The notes under the pieces are model-generated. The model did not search any database. It was not told where the DNA came from and worked only from the letters and a program-made list of their open reading frames with translations. This document shows positions 1-11,948 of a stretch of 64,000 bases of DNA, piece by piece; the stretch's first letter is position 1; every line of letters begins with the position of its first letter. Location: assembly GCF_029784155.1 (NCBI RefSeq), contig NC_073692.1, forward strand, positions 423,708,305 to 423,772,304, in the 5' to 3' direction. The position numbers and the translations under genes were made by a program. This DNA comes from Uranotaenia lowii (lineage: Eukaryota > Arthropoda > Insecta > Diptera > Culicidae).

Positions 1-2463
1 ATCTCTGAGAAAAAAAAAGCAAAACAATACTTCAAACCTCGGTTATCGAATGTTGGCAGATAGTACTGAGTTTTCAAGTGGAAAAATAAAAAAGCGTATT
101 CGTTGTTTGTTTTTAGATTTTTAAACTCTCTGGATAAAGCCCCGTACTTGAGTTTGAATCACGTTGAATAATATAGAACTTTTGAAAATTGGTGTATGCT
201 TATTTTGCAAGTTGTGAAGGCATCCGACATTTTTTTTTATTCAAAATATGTATTTGTTATACCAATGGGCCGCGGAAAAAAAATCAAAATAATGTGTTTT
301 ACATACGCTGAATTACAAATCCCAAATAAGTTAATTATTCGGACCCGTCCTAGTTTAAAGTTTGATAAATTTTGAACTTTTTATAATATTTTTCTAGTTT
401 TGATAACGGTTTAGAGCAAAACTTTTATTTTTTTCACCTCGGGGGCCCTCTTTATTCAGGGGGGGGGGGGGCAATTTTTCTCATCCCCCCCCCCCCCTCT
501 TAATACGGCCTGAACATGATAATAAATCATTTATAACGAAAACATTGTCATCGGGAAACAAATACACTGTTTAACGATGCAAGTTTCGAAAACACACTAT
601 GGAACCCATATAACTACCTAGGGTACTACCGTTGCATGGTGTTGCATATTTGCAACAGTTATTGAAAACCCATTATATCAGAGAAAAAAACAAAAAAAAA
701 ATCTCAAATTTTGTTTATTATGTAAATTACTTTAGTGCGAATACGAAAATATTTTTTTTGAGTCGAAAAAAAATTCTCAATATGAACTACACTAGGCCAA
801 AAATTTGAAAAATTAGGCTTTTTCCACATTCCATATTTTTCAGATTCAAGTGGGTTTTTTTGGTTCCTATAAACACTAAAAATATTTTTTTTTTAATTGA
901 ACGTGATCTTGAAATTATAAATATTATTCCCATCGAAAAAAAAAATTACTTTTTAGCTAAATGTGAAGTTTAGAACAGTTTTAATTAATTGTTGCATATT
1001 TGTAACTTTATGAAACGAAGGGTTAATGTGACAGTCTTCTTCAAGCATACCCGCCTTTGTTCTCTAATTATCTTAACAACCAGTCAACGATTCCTCACCA
1101 ACATAATTGGTTATTTAGTAGAAGAAAAAAAAACAATCTCAGCATCAAACCACCGCATTGCAGAAATGGCCTTGCATTCTCTATAGATTTAAGTTCGGCT
1201 TTGTTTTGGCCTCCCACATGTTTGCCAGTCGAGAATCCATTTAAGTTTCTAGATTCCAGTGAAAACAGAAAAAACGAAAAAAATGCAAACAACTGCAAGC
1301 ATTCCATTCGGCCAAAGCAAACAATGTTGACAGAATTCGCATAGAATAAAATTAAACACATTTGTCACATATGCATTCGAAAACTGCATGCTTAACTCCC
1401 CCGTTTCACCACACCAACTCCTTTCCAAGGGTGTATGGGAAATGCAAGCACACAAAAGAGAGAAGGGTTTGATGATATCAACATCAACAACCATTCACCA
1501 ACATATTCAATTCTCAAATCAGGTTCACCGTAGGTCAGTATTTTGGAAACGCCATTAAAGTTTGAAATTGGAAAAATGGACGCCCTCAGAAAGCCTCTTT
1601 TCCCATGTGTGTGATGCATTCGGGACAGCACAATTTGTAAAGTTTTTGTTTGCCTATTGCTAAATTTGTACAATCGGCTGTCCATTAGATAGACAGAGAG
1701 AGAATGAAAAAAATCAATTTTAAATGGCAACAATGACAACTGCACATGAAATTGCCAGCCTTCCCATTCATTTTAGCAAAACCTAAAAAAAGCAAATGGG
1801 GAGGATGCAAAAAACCGACATGCAAAGAACCGCAGAAGGGAGGATGTTCATTGAGGGGTCTGTAAAACTCCATTCAGAATGGTAAATGTTTTGTGAAAAA
1901 ATATGGAAATAAGATAGACAATGGCTCGTGAGTAGACGTTGGATGTTTGCGTCATTCAATGTGCCCGGTAGATTTGCTTGTTGTGATTTTTCCCCCTGAT
2001 GATGAAGCCTACCTAAACACAACATGGCTTTTAAAGCTAGTTGCTGATGTTGAACAAGGTTTAATGCGTTCGGAGTCGGTTAAACTCTGACAGTTGCAGG
2101 GAATACTGCCATGAACATTTATTTTTCTTGAAAGCTTGTTTATCTTCGAGCCGTGGACATTTAATTTTTGGGAACTCCTCTGAAACAACAAGTTTCGCCC
2201 AAACACTATTATCGATTTTGGTTGATATTTTTTGGAGAAAATTAAGTCAAATGGAAACAACATCTTTACGTTTCCGCTTATTATTTTGTTTCAGCCATCT
2301 TCAAAAAAACTGTATTTCATAAAAAATTTAAAAATTAGAGTAGAATACAAAAAATTTTAATGCCAATTTACACAATTTTCCGTCACTTTTGTCTACACTA
2401 TAAGCACTTACAATGGCGCTATGGAGATCTCTAAAATATACAGCTCAATAGCCAAAAAACTAA
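1..2463. other. AT-rich non-coding DNA
   Basis: No gene is supported. The open frames here are short, overlap on both strands and show no recognisable domain. Apart from the G-run/C-run repeat end described separately, I see only A/T homopolymers and unique-looking sequence. The segment 1000-2050 is slightly more GC-rich than its surroundings but carries no coding signature. Confidence 0.5.
437..513 (-). repeat. Decayed end of a hAT-like element
   Basis: The order CTCGGGGGCCC, a run of 13 G, CAATTTT, a run of 13 C, then TTAATACGGCCTGA matches the right end of the hAT element at 24572-26155, which reads CTCGGGGGCCCC, G-run, GGCAAT, C-run, TTTAATCCGGCCTTG. This is therefore probably the right terminus of an older copy. 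I could not find its partner end or a target duplication. Confidence 0.5.
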
Positions 2464-2840
2464 GAGCGACGCCACAGTTATCAAGAAAAAAAAATCTGAC
2501 TTTCTGTGATTTTACTCAAACATTCTGTGACGGTTTTCTGTGATGGTTTTTTTCAATAACTTCATTCAATAGTCATGTCAAATTGCGTCTTTTTTACAAT
2601 TTACTTAAGAGAAATTAATTACAGGTACCAATTTTATCATATTTTTCAAATTTAATGATAGCTATCCAAAATTTATATTGACATAGCAAATTTAATTTTG
2701 GAACAACGTCTAAAATATTTAAATTCTGTGAAATCTGTGAATATTTCTAAAATTCTGTGTTATGTGACACAGGTTCTTTGATGAAAATAAGCTGAAAATT
2801 CTGTGAAATTATAGATTTTTCTGTGATTTCGGCATCCTTG
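2464..2840. mobile_element. MITE-like element with repeated TTCTGTGA motif
   Basis: The left end reads GAGCGACGCCACAG and the right end reads TTTCGGCATCCTTG; the reverse complement of the latter starts CAAGGATGCC, so the ends are weakly inverted. Between them TTCTGTGA or a close variant occurs about seven times (near 2502, 2522, 2535, 2726, 2751, 2799, 2819), always on the plus strand. No coding capacity is visible and no target duplication is clear. The architecture resembles the elements near 4.5 and 63.3 kb. Confidence 0.45.
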
Positions 2841-4277
2841 ATCATATGCTTCTTTTATTTAAATTAAAAAAAAAACAATACTAACATAATTAAATAAGCA
2901 AACGCTAATTTCATCGCTGGGGAGCTAAAGTTCATAACGCAACCATTTTGCAAATCATAGCTCATGGAGAATCGTGGGCCACATTTTGTAGGGTATATAT
3001 AGGGCACTTATATTTTTATGTTTTTATACACATTTTGAACTTAAAATACGTTTTCCCTATCTGTGAAGTTTTCGGATGCCAAATTAAGATTTATGAAAAA
3101 TATTTTATTCGTCCTATATAAGGAATTTTGCAAAAACGCTTGCGAGCCAGGTTTTTGAATCTATTCGATCATCCTCAACTGTCTTTGTTAATTCATCTTC
3201 TGAAATTGCTTTAAATAACGAAATGAATTTTGAAATTACAATTTTGCGTCGACTCATAAACTGTGCAATGTGCATTTTGTTTGGTCAATTTGGATTAGCT
3301 GGCCTACGGTTCCCCACCATTTTTAAAATCCAAAAATATCACTTTTTTTAAAACAGTCAGTACACGGGAAAAATAATTAATTAAAAATTTAAAAAAAAAC
3401 GCTTGATAATACCTGAAAAATTTAGAAAACCATACCATTTTTTTATTTTTATTTTATCTTTTGAATTAAAAAAAAGTTAATGAACAAAGAAAAAAAGTGG
3501 TCCATGATTCCCCACTCTCCCATAGCATTTTTTTCAGGGAGAAAAAAAACTGAAATTTGTTGTTTCAAAAAATCTGTTTAAAAATAATGTGGTTTCTAAT
3601 AAAAAAATAATAAAAAAAAAACTGAAGAATTATATGATTATTATTCAAACAAGAAATAGAGAATAAATTGAAAGTTATTTCTCATTTTTAGATTTTTGAA
3701 TAGGGTTACCAGTGTCACCCAGCAAAAAACGACTAAAAAGCCAAAAAGTCGAAATGGGAGTTTGGCATCAAATTTAACTCATTTTGTTGAAGTCACATGG
3801 TAAAACTTTTGAATGATATGAATGCACATAGGTTTAGAGTTCATATTGAAACAATAAAAGTGCTTGATTTTACACACCACAGCTGGGCATTTGAAAAGTT
3901 CATAAAAATAATTGTCCAATGATTTCATTACCATTTTTTTTGTGTGGATCAAGGAATTTCGATGAAAAAAATTGCCGTTTTGTTCAATCACATTCAATTT
4001 CAACCGAAAGTGATAAGTTAATTTGAAGAGACTAATAAGGTGAACAATTCTAGTATTAAATTATAGAATTTCAACATATTGAGGACCAAATCTGAGGTAC
4101 ACAAACTTTAACTTTACGCTTTTTGTTACCCTGAGCATATCTACTCTGAAATGTGAAATTTATTTTTGGCATCGAAGACAAATATGCTAACGACTACGCA
4201 GAGACTTGTTGGCAAAATAGGCACTAGAATAGAATTGGTTCGACAATTTAAAATAAAATTGAAAAAAACGATGTAAC
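2841..4277. other. Non-coding, AT-rich
   Basis: No gene is supported. It contains the element fragment described at 3296-3529. The remainder is A/T-rich sequence with homopolymer runs. A short open frame on the minus strand at 3779-4003 has no recognisable features. Confidence 0.45.
3296..3529 (+). repeat. Fragment of the TA-GGGG TIR element family
   Basis: GTGGTCCATGATTCCCCACT followed by CTCCCATA near 3498-3525 resembles the right end of the element at 62576-63107 (GTGGCCCACGTTACCTCACT then CTCCCCTA). GGCCTACGGTTCCCCACC near 3300 resembles an internal GGCCCAAGATACCCCAC of that element. It looks like a decayed right half. The match is by eye and degenerate. Confidence 0.35.
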
Positions 4278-5035
4278 TATATTCTAAAAAAAATTTTTTT
4301 TCTGTCTGAACAAATTTTTGGAAAATTGAAATGAGATCGGTATGCTTGACAAAAAAACGGTTTTAAGTATGCCTTAAAAATCGGTATAAAAACCGAAAAA
4401 TCTGTACCTGTGGCATCGCTGAGTGCAACCAGATGGCAAAAATCAGATGGGGGTTGAATTTTATCGATCAATGAGAGAAAATATTATCGCTGAGAACCAG
4501 AGATGCCAATGTGCCTGATTTTTTAAGGATTTGCCTGATTTTTGGAGGTTCAGCGTGACAACCTGATATATCATTGAATTTACCTGACTTTCAAAAATAT
4601 GCCTGATTTTACCTGATTTTTGCGAATGTGATGAAAAATGAATAGTATGGAACTGGATTAGGTACCATTGCTGAAGAGAAAAAGTGAAAAAGTCTCCGAT
4701 GACCAAAAAAAAGCGGTCATCACTTTGAACGAAATTTCCGATACTTTGACGTAGTCTAATTTTATTTCACCAGCTCGCTGATTTTCTCAAAAAGATGTTG
4801 GCAACCCTGCTGGCAACAATTTGAAGACTTTAAGAGCAAAATCTTGCACTCTCTTGGTACGAACAGCGATGCCACACATACCGATTTTCCGATATTATCA
4901 CCGATTTTTGAAATTTTGACTACATTTTTGGCCAAAAATCCGTACATACCGAAAACCAATTTCAGGCCAAACATACCGATTTCAAACCGATTTTTGAAAA
5001 ATTCGTTCAGACAGAAATTTTATTTCTAATATATA
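4278..5035. repeat. Imperfect inverted repeat built from ACCGATTTT-motif sequences
   Basis: The arm at 4278-4422 (containing TCTGTCTGAACAAATTTTTG and ending TGTGGCATCGCTG) is the reverse complement, with gaps, of the arm at 4867-5035 (starting CAGCGATGCCACACATACCG and containing TTCAGACAGAAA). Both arms repeat ATCGGTATG/CATACCGAT several times. About 440 bp separates the arms and holds another small element. This could be one foldback element or two head-to-head copies. Confidence 0.5.
4499..4809. mobile_element. MITE-like element with repeated GCCTGATTTT motif
   Basis: It starts GAGATGCCAATGTGCCTGAT and repeats CCTGA(T/C)TTT about five times up to 4620, all on the plus strand. A plausible right end is GTTGGCAACCCTG, whose inverse matches the left end only at the TGCCAA core. 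There is no coding capacity and no convincing target duplication, so the right boundary is uncertain. It lies between the two arms of the 4278-5035 inverted repeat. Confidence 0.35.
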
Positions 5036-5263
5036 ACTAAACTATCGTTTTTTTTTTAATCAATGTGATCCTAGTGCCTTATCAGTTTGCAAGTCTCAGC
5101 GTGGCGTGCACAATTTGGCAGAGATATAAAACAAAACAAATATTTGGAAACCGAAGGGTTCCACTCAATGATCAACATTCCCATTTTAAACTATACTGAA
5201 TAAATCATATTAACAAAACCACAAGTCAAATTGTTTTGCAGTCTTCAACAAAATTGATCAATT
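5036..5263. other. Non-coding spacer
   Basis: AT-rich sequence with no feature that I can support. Confidence 0.4.
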
Positions 5264-6103
5264 GGGGATAATGAGGATACTTAATCCCTGGGGATACTTG
5301 ATTCGCTTTATCTCGAAACAGGAATGTCTTACAAATGAAAAATATTCGAGAAAAATGGGCTAATTAGAACAGAAAAACAATGCTGATATCTCAGCAAATA
5401 ATAAAAATTTTATTTTTCGAGTAATTGAACTTTGTTTGAAAATTTTAACAAAATGATATTTGAAGAATATTTTTTATCACTTTAAAATGTTTCTCACGTG
5501 GAAAAAGTATAATAAAAATATGTATCCAATATGTCAATCGTTAGAGTATAATATGAACTTCATAATGGTATATTTTCAAAGCAATAGTTAACTCTCATTA
5601 TTTTTAAGAAGAAGTTTTCCAATTACTAATATCTATTCAATAACTAATACATATGCAATAATTATCTGTTAAAAAAGGACTAAAAATACTGTATTTATCT
5701 TAAAATAAGAAAATTGCGCCATAAAGTATGCAATGATTCTAGGGTAGAAGACAAACTTTTAGAATTCTCTTTGTCTTATATTCACAAACTGTGAAATGAG
5801 AACTAAAATGGCAAAAAATGTTACCGGACCTTTTATCTTCAGATTTATCTAGATTTCTGTCTCAAGGCACCCTGAATTAAGGATCAAGTCTCCTGTAACT
5901 TAAAAAATATCGCATATTTTTAAGTCTCGCGACAGAAGCATTGTCGTTCATCTACGAGCTCATGTATCGTTCTAACTTTTGGAGCATATAAATTTGAAAT
6001 TACACGCTATCAGAAAATGCAAAAGACGGCGAGTTGCTAAATTTTCTCAAAAAATTTGATGAAAATAACAAAAGGGGATCAAGTATTCCCATTTTCCCTT
6101 ACT
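5264..6103. mobile_element. TIR element with GGGATACTTGATCCC ends
   Basis: The left end, GGGGATAATGAGGATACTTA followed by ATCCC, is matched inversely by the right end, GGGATCAAGTATTCCCATTT followed by TCCC, over about 30 bp with roughly 70 percent identity by eye. A further internal AAGGATCAAGTCTCC near 5880 repeats the motif. No protein is encoded. Target duplications are not clear, so it is probably an old non-autonomous DNA transposon of about 840 bp. Confidence 0.45.
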
Positions 6104-6882
6104 AAATCAATTTCTTGAATGACGTCTGAAATAAATGTAATCTTGTCATTTCATTTTCTAAAAAAGTATAAATTCTTTTTTCCAAAACGTTGTATTTCTG
6201 AAAAAAGACGATCTCGACAAGATCTGAATCCATGATTGAATGAAAGATTATATTAGATTTTCAATCAGCTTTAAGTTTTTATGTAGGTTTTTTAGTTTAT
6301 TATTTATCAAAGATTGAATTTACCCAAAACTGACCATTTTTGAAATTTCCACACGCCAAACAACCAGAAAACAATAAGTCTAGAGGAAATTGACAAAATC
6401 TGACTTTTTGTTTAAATTCATGGCTTCAAAATACTCTAAAATCAGTTATTGAAACAAAAGCACCAAAAATAATGTTCCCTTGTGAAGAAGTCAGTGTAAA
6501 AAATTAAGTAGCATAAAAATACTGAAAAATATAGAAATTGATAATAGTGTTTAGAGTAAATAAAACAATTTAGCTGTTCCTTTAACAGATAATATGATAT
6601 TTGAAAATCGCGAACAAGAATAATAGCAATTCTTTCATTATTCTTTTAATCTTGGTTTTAGAAGATTCGCCAAAATTTGTAATTATTCAGATTTTGGTGT
6701 TAGAAAACGAGCAATTGATGTAGTTTTTATCGATTTAGAAAGAAGGGAGTTTTTGTATGTGAATTACCTTCAATTTGATAGATAAAAGCTGTAGTTGTAG
6801 CTTACATTCGAACATTCTTTACTGAATATGGAATGTTTATCAAAATAGCCTAGGAATTAAGATACAAAAATGTTCTATCGGA
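6104..6882. other. Non-coding spacer
   Basis: AT-rich sequence with no supported gene or repeat. Confidence 0.4.
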
Positions 6883-7039
6883 ACTTTCTTATGGATCATC
6901 ATCAGGGACTTGTAATTTTCAATCCAAAACAAAAAGACAACATTTTTTCTGTAAGCAATTTTGTAATTAGTAAACTGGTTTAAAAAACTGTATTAACATA
7001 TAATTAAATTACAGTCCTCAATGATGATCCTATAAAGAT
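6883..7039. repeat. Inverted repeat containing GATGATCC...GATCGAAACG
   Basis: The arm at 6883-6916 (CTTATGGATCATCATCAGGG then ACTTGTAAT) is nearly the reverse complement of 7008-7039 (ATTACAGTCCTCAATGATGA then TCCTATAAAGAT). The spacer is about 90 nt. Each arm, read outward, has a TGATGA core followed by a small stem. On the plus strand this continues into GATCGAAACG, reminiscent of a degenerate hammerhead core. Confidence 0.5.
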
Positions 7040-7369
7040 CGAAACGTTGGATCTTAAGTTAATAGCTGATAGCTGAAAATTTTTCCCTCAAACTTAAATT
7101 CTAGAACTGAGTTTGAAAATTAAAAAAAAAATGAATAATACACCATAAACAGCACATGCATCTGTTTTCTGCAAAATGAATCTCAATTTCATTGGTCTTG
7201 TGATAAAAGTTTGAATTGTCATTCAAAATTCTAATACTATAATTTGTGTCCTCAAAATTTTACATGTAAGATCAAAGAAGTTTTTTCATCTAAAGCTTGA
7301 TAAGCAGCTTCAATTTGTTACTTAACCTTTATCGATTCCATTTTTTGTAACAGAATACTTATTTTAATG
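7040..7369. other. Non-coding spacer
   Basis: No supported feature; AT-rich sequence between two inverted repeats. Confidence 0.4.
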
Positions 7370-7442
7370 CCGCGCCTAAGAAATGAAACACATATTAAAA
7401 TACCTGTACCTTTCAAATATTTGTTTCATTTCTTAGGCGCGG
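7370..7442. repeat. Perfect 21-bp hairpin, 31-nt loop
   Basis: The 21 nt at 7370-7390 (begins CCGCGCCTAAG, ends GAAACA) are exactly complementary to 7422-7442 (begins TGTTTC, ends CTTAGGCGCGG). Inside the loop a further ATATT/AATAT pairing can extend the helix after one mismatch. The arms are GC-richer than the surrounding DNA. It could be a small-RNA precursor, a tiny foldback element or a structured motif. Confidence 0.7.
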
Positions 7443-10224
7443 TAAGTTTTTATGAAACTATCGGTTGTTATGTCATTAATTGATTTATAGAATTGGAACT
7501 GTATAATCAATTGAAATTTCGGATCAAAGGAAATTAGAGTTTTTTCGTCCGTTCGTAGAAAAACGAAAGCTTTAAAATCGTCAAATTTGTCACTTTTAAA
7601 AATTATATTCTCTTAAAGCACCAAATCCATCTCCCGCCAGAAAAGTTTTGAGCAATGATTTTTCCTTCAACCCGGAGGAGACAAATGACTTGGCCACTGC
7701 CTTGACTGGCTGGACCTTGCGCAATGTTAAAAGGCGATTACTTCCCCCGGCTTTAATGGCCAAACGACTTTTCTGTGTTTGGAGGAAAATTGCTGCCATA
7801 GTTTTTTTTTTCTCGCGCTCTTTTTTTTCTAGCTGCTTCAACTTCCAGATGGCAAAATTGTTTGGAAGTTTTGCCCGCAGCAGTACAGAAATTGTTGGAA
7901 TGAAAAACTTTAAATTTATTGCTGCCAATTTATTGCTCGTTCTGAATGGTTTTTCATGTTATGTGAAAATTGGTTTGGTAGCGTGGACAGAGAAAAATGC
8001 CTTAATTCTTTCAAGAAATTCTGTATCTGTCGATATCTAGCCAAATTATTAAAGTCTCGGTTTCACGGGGGATTTGAAAAATTACTTGTAATTTTGTATA
8101 ATTTCATTTGAGTCTATTTTCATCAGTGTCATTTCAGTTTCGTTTTGCGGTTGATTTTCTTCATTTGCAAACATTACAGACCGACAGATGGGGTGATGTT
8201 TTTTTTTTTGAGTCTGAATCATTCATCATGAGAAACCGCAATTGAGACAACATTTGGCGGTTTACAAAATTGCCACGTGCTCTCGAACTATTCTGCGTTA
8301 CTAGAAATGGGCCATCCAAAGAAGCGGAAAAAGCGCCATTTTGCAACCCTCTAATAAAAGTGTAGCTCTTTACACCCACAAAACCCTACCTTCGTGACCA
8401 GTCTTCAGTTTCTTCTTGGAAATGATGGTTTGGAGTTTGAATAATTTATGACTCTAAAACAATTTTCTTTTGCGCCCGGCGCGGTAGAGAATAATATTTT
8501 GTCGAAAAGCGAAAACTGTTGCAACTTTGCCTATCTCTGAAGTCGTTGTTGTAGTCAGGAAGTTCCCTTCTGGTGGTCCGAGTGAATGAAAAAGAAAGGA
8601 TAGCTTCTAGTTGCTTTAAAAGAAAAAATAGCTGCAACCACACCAACTACGACTCAGTTTTTGCTGCTTTCACACTTCAAACCTACCTGAGCTCTGGGCT
8701 AGGTATTTCCGGGAAGAAATTTACTGCTGGTTGGGGTTTTGTCTTGTTTACTGACTGCGTTTTTTCGCCATGTCTGGAACATAAATTTATGTTGCGCGCT
8801 TTGGCAGTTTCCAATGAATGATTCTTCTTGTATCCAGTGATAAATCAATAAATGTTAGTCACAAGTTAAAATAGAAAAATATTCCAGCTTAGCTGAAAAA
8901 TAAATGTGGGAAGTTTTATTTTTGTTTTTAACCTTTAATATGTTCATAAACAAAGTCTTCACTGTAGTTCAAAAGACTTTGGCCGCCATTCAGGTGGAGT
9001 CACCTTTATCATTAACAACGGAAGCACAGAAAAAAGGTAGAATCATAGGACCAGGAATCGAGTAGTGTTTTCTTTGAGCGAAAGTTTCCCTAACTGACAG
9101 TCTCACTTTTATGTCCCAGCAAGAGGCGGAAATGGAGTAAATGTGAACCACTAGAAGACCTCAAGTCGCTGCTGCTGGGTTCCTCACGTTCACCGAGCTG
9201 AGAAAGACTCTAGAAATAAATAACAATCATGATTGGAATTGACCGACCAAACGACAGACGTCTTCTTCCTCGAAGACCCACAAAGCGACAGCAAAAGGAA
9301 ATTTCAAAAGTCGCTAATGCAACCTGTAAGTCTCGAGTTGATTCATTCAATCGAGAGTGAACACCTCTAAAGCGGCACACGTGGGATTGCTCACACGAAT
9401 TGAAGTTACATGATGATTTCCATTGAGATGTTTCTTTTTGCTGCCCAGCATAGCTTTGATTCGGAGTATCAATCATGACAGAAAGTGAAAAAAGCGGGTT
9501 TAGCAGCGGGAAAAGGTGGAAATTACTGCGCGCTGGCAAATGTTCACACCGAATTGATTTCTTGGCAGAGCGTCGTGTCGCAGGCGACGAAGAAAAACGT
9601 GTAATCAATGTAATCAACTTGATTTGAAGGTTTTTCCTTCGGTGGCTTGAGGTTTCGAAATGGCAGGGAAATGAATCAAACTTTCAGTGATTGATTGAGA
9701 CAGTAATGCATTTTCTTACTTACGTCTGCCATTGTAATAATGACGAACATTAGTGTAGCCCTTTGGAAGTGAGACAATCGCAAGATTTCCCTTGCATCAG
9801 CAATATTACGGGATTTACAAGTTTTTTTTTTTAAATTTTATTCGAATTAACCAAATTCGTTTAATTTCACCGCAAATAACGACTTCAACAATCAACAATG
9901 TTCTGATCTGATCATATGTCAACAACATTCGACTATAAAACTGGTTACACAAGGTTCAAACTGCCAAAAAAGGTTTCAAGAAAAAAAAATTAAAAAAAAA
10001 AATCTATCATCACCGTTTTATGACGAATCCAAGGTTCGATTCGACAGAGTGCGATCAATTCGTCTCATCACATTATTCTAACGTTTCAGAATCTCAGAAG
10101 CAATTCCGCTGCAAGTCTGCTCCCAGGGAACCACTCCCCGGAACAAATAAATCACCTAATTCAATAGTTCGTAAAAATCTAATTCGGTTCACGGGGCTTC
10201 GAGATCGTCAAAAAACCATTTGTA
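7443..10224. other. GC-richer non-coding island
   Basis: From about 7600 to 9790 the base composition is more balanced than the flanks and homopolymer runs are fewer. Overlapping open frames occur on both strands (130 aa plus at 7648-8040, 110 aa minus at 7596-7928, 135 aa minus at 9210-9617), but none has a recognisable domain and paired frames overlap antisense. It may hold regulatory DNA or untranslated exons. I cannot name a gene. From 9790 the sequence returns to AT-rich DNA. Confidence 0.35.
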
Positions 10225-11079
10225 GGGGAACATGCCCTATTATGCGCCACCTAAGCGAATCGCTGATTTCCTATGTATTCCACGTACAAATTGTGGTAAA
10301 AATGGGTGTAATCGTTGAAGAAAAGTGTTTTCTACAAATGCCTATGATTTTTTATTACTCAAATTGCTATAGTTCCTTCAAAAACTTGATTTTCAAAAAG
10401 CATATTAAAAGCCACAGAACAAAACTGTGTTGCAAATACGCGCCGCTGTGTATTCAATACGCGCCTAGCAGCCGAACGCACCCGAAAGCAGCCGAAGACC
10501 GAAAACACACCAATACTTACAGACGCTTTGACTGAAAAGAAAATCAAAATGGACTAATAAAAATTAAAAAAAAAAAAAGAGAATAAGATTCTTTGGGCTG
10601 AATTAACGCTCAAAATATGGTTTTAGACTTTTTGTTCATTTTTAATGAAAATTGGCCTTTTTGAAAAATTAATGCTATTTTCAGCCTACTACGATTGGCG
10701 CGTTATAACGAGCGCATGGGCCGTGATAGAACATACCCATAAAAAGCATACCTTAGCGAGTTCAGTATGATTTTTTAGCAAAAAATCATAGTTTAGATTC
10801 TCCTCTATCGATGTGTCAGAAAATATTGTCTTATTCGTTTTTCTCTGCTTGATGACACCTTATTGAAAGTGTTCTTAAATTTAGATCGAAATGAAGAAAA
10901 ACCTAAATTGTGAAATTATCACGACACAGGGGCATTTTAAGGAAAAAATCATACTTGCCATAACCAATCACGGCATTTAAAACAAATTGGTATTACTTTG
11001 CAGGCTTAAAACGTTTCAGATTCTTCAAAACAAGGGTGGCGCGTATTAGCCACATGGGGCGTTATATGAACTTTTCCCC
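10225..11079. mobile_element. TIR element, TA-GGGGAA ends, repeated GGCGCGTA motif
   Basis: The left end TA-GGGGAACATGCCC and right end AACTTTTCCCC-TA are inverted and both flanked by TA. Inside, a GCGCC/GGCGC-type motif recurs near both ends (TATGCGCCACC, two TACGCGCC, TTGGCGCGTTAT, GGCGCGTATTAG, GGGGCGTTATATG), as expected for transposase binding sites at both termini. It carries no transposase. A TA duplication fits Tc1/mariner-like or related non-autonomous elements, but the family is not identified. Confidence 0.6.
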
Positions 11080-11417
11080 TACGTCATCGCCGTCATTTTT
11101 CGAATTCACGCGCATCAGCAGCGTCTGGATCGATGTTCGAACCGTGTTGTTGTTGCGTGCCATTTGTTCCGAGGCGTATCCCGTTAAGGCCATCTGCCGA
11201 GCTGACTTAGCTTAGATTGTTCTTTCCCATGAATATTGATTCCAATTCCCGTTTGAAATCTAAACCAAATTTTAAAAATTTGAAGCGTGTTTATTTGACG
11301 AATGTTGATAAAAGGCTAAACTTTCCAACTTAGTCGATTGATAAATTTTAAACGACTAAACTTTACTTTAAAAAAGTAGTCTTTTGATTGAGATACAATT
11401 CCGATATCATCAAAAGA
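11080..11417. other. Non-coding DNA left of the retrotransposon
   Basis: No gene seen. The sequence continues across the BEL insertion: removing the element and one CGTAG joins this segment to 19759 onward. Confidence 0.5.
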
Positions 11418-11422
11418 CGTAG

Positions 11423-11948
11423 TGTTGGGGGGCTGGGGTACCTTGGGTGGACTGTATGACCAATTTCCGATGTTTGGGGTTCCTTAGGTGGGGTTGGGTT
11501 CCTTGGTTGGAGTATGGTGGTGTTCCTCGGCGTTCCTTGTGGGTTCCAGATTCCAATCAAACACTTATTTTGGTAAGTTACAGAGTTTATTTCACAACAC
11601 GATTTAGGTTTTAGCATAATTTATTAAACACAACGTTCTTTAAGGAAATGCAACACTATAATTTAACATTTATTACGAAAACTACAACATAATATTTAAC
11701 GAGCAAAACAATTTATCTTCTGCACCAATGGCTATTCGACTTAATACTAAAATTAATGGATATAATTCAAAATGGTGATTTTTGGCTAGATTTGTTACAA
11801 TAAACAGTTCATTATGGCCCAGTTTCAACAGCTTGTTGCATCGATCAGCTGTAGCTTCTGGAGATGTTAACAGTTTCGTCCTTCTCTGTCTTCCTGAACT
11901 CCGAGCATTCGAACACAGAGTTGTAATAAGAATTCTCGTAACCCAACA
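11423..11948 (-). repeat. 3' LTR of the BEL element
   Basis: A 526-bp direct copy of 19228-19753, compared by eye along its whole length without finding a difference. On the coding strand it begins TGTTGGGTTACGAG and ends CCCCCCAACA, with short TGTTG/CAACA inverted ends. Confidence 0.95.
11586..11674 (-). promoter_or_regulatory. Polyadenylation signals in the LTR
   Basis: Three AATAAA hexamers on the minus strand (TTTATT at 11586-11591, 11620-11625 and 11669-11674) lie in the LTR, where transcript 3' ends of LTR elements form. The same three exist in the 5' LTR, 7,805 bp to the right. Which one is used cannot be told from sequence. Confidence 0.55.

Noticed and set aside
7648..8040. 130-codon plus-strand frame and its antisense 110-codon partner
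   Set aside because: Both strands are open over the same stretch, with homopolymer-encoded runs and no motif.
9210..9617. 135-codon minus-strand frame
   Set aside because: No recognisable domain, no splice context and amino-acid make-up like random translation.
10020..10535. 171-codon plus-strand frame
   Set aside because: It runs from flanking DNA across the TIR element boundary at 10225, so it cannot be an old gene, and it has no domain.
11363..11617. Proline-rich 84-codon frame in the LTR (also at 19054-19422)
   Set aside because: It lies in the LTR and extends into different flanks in the two copies; there is no evidence of a product.
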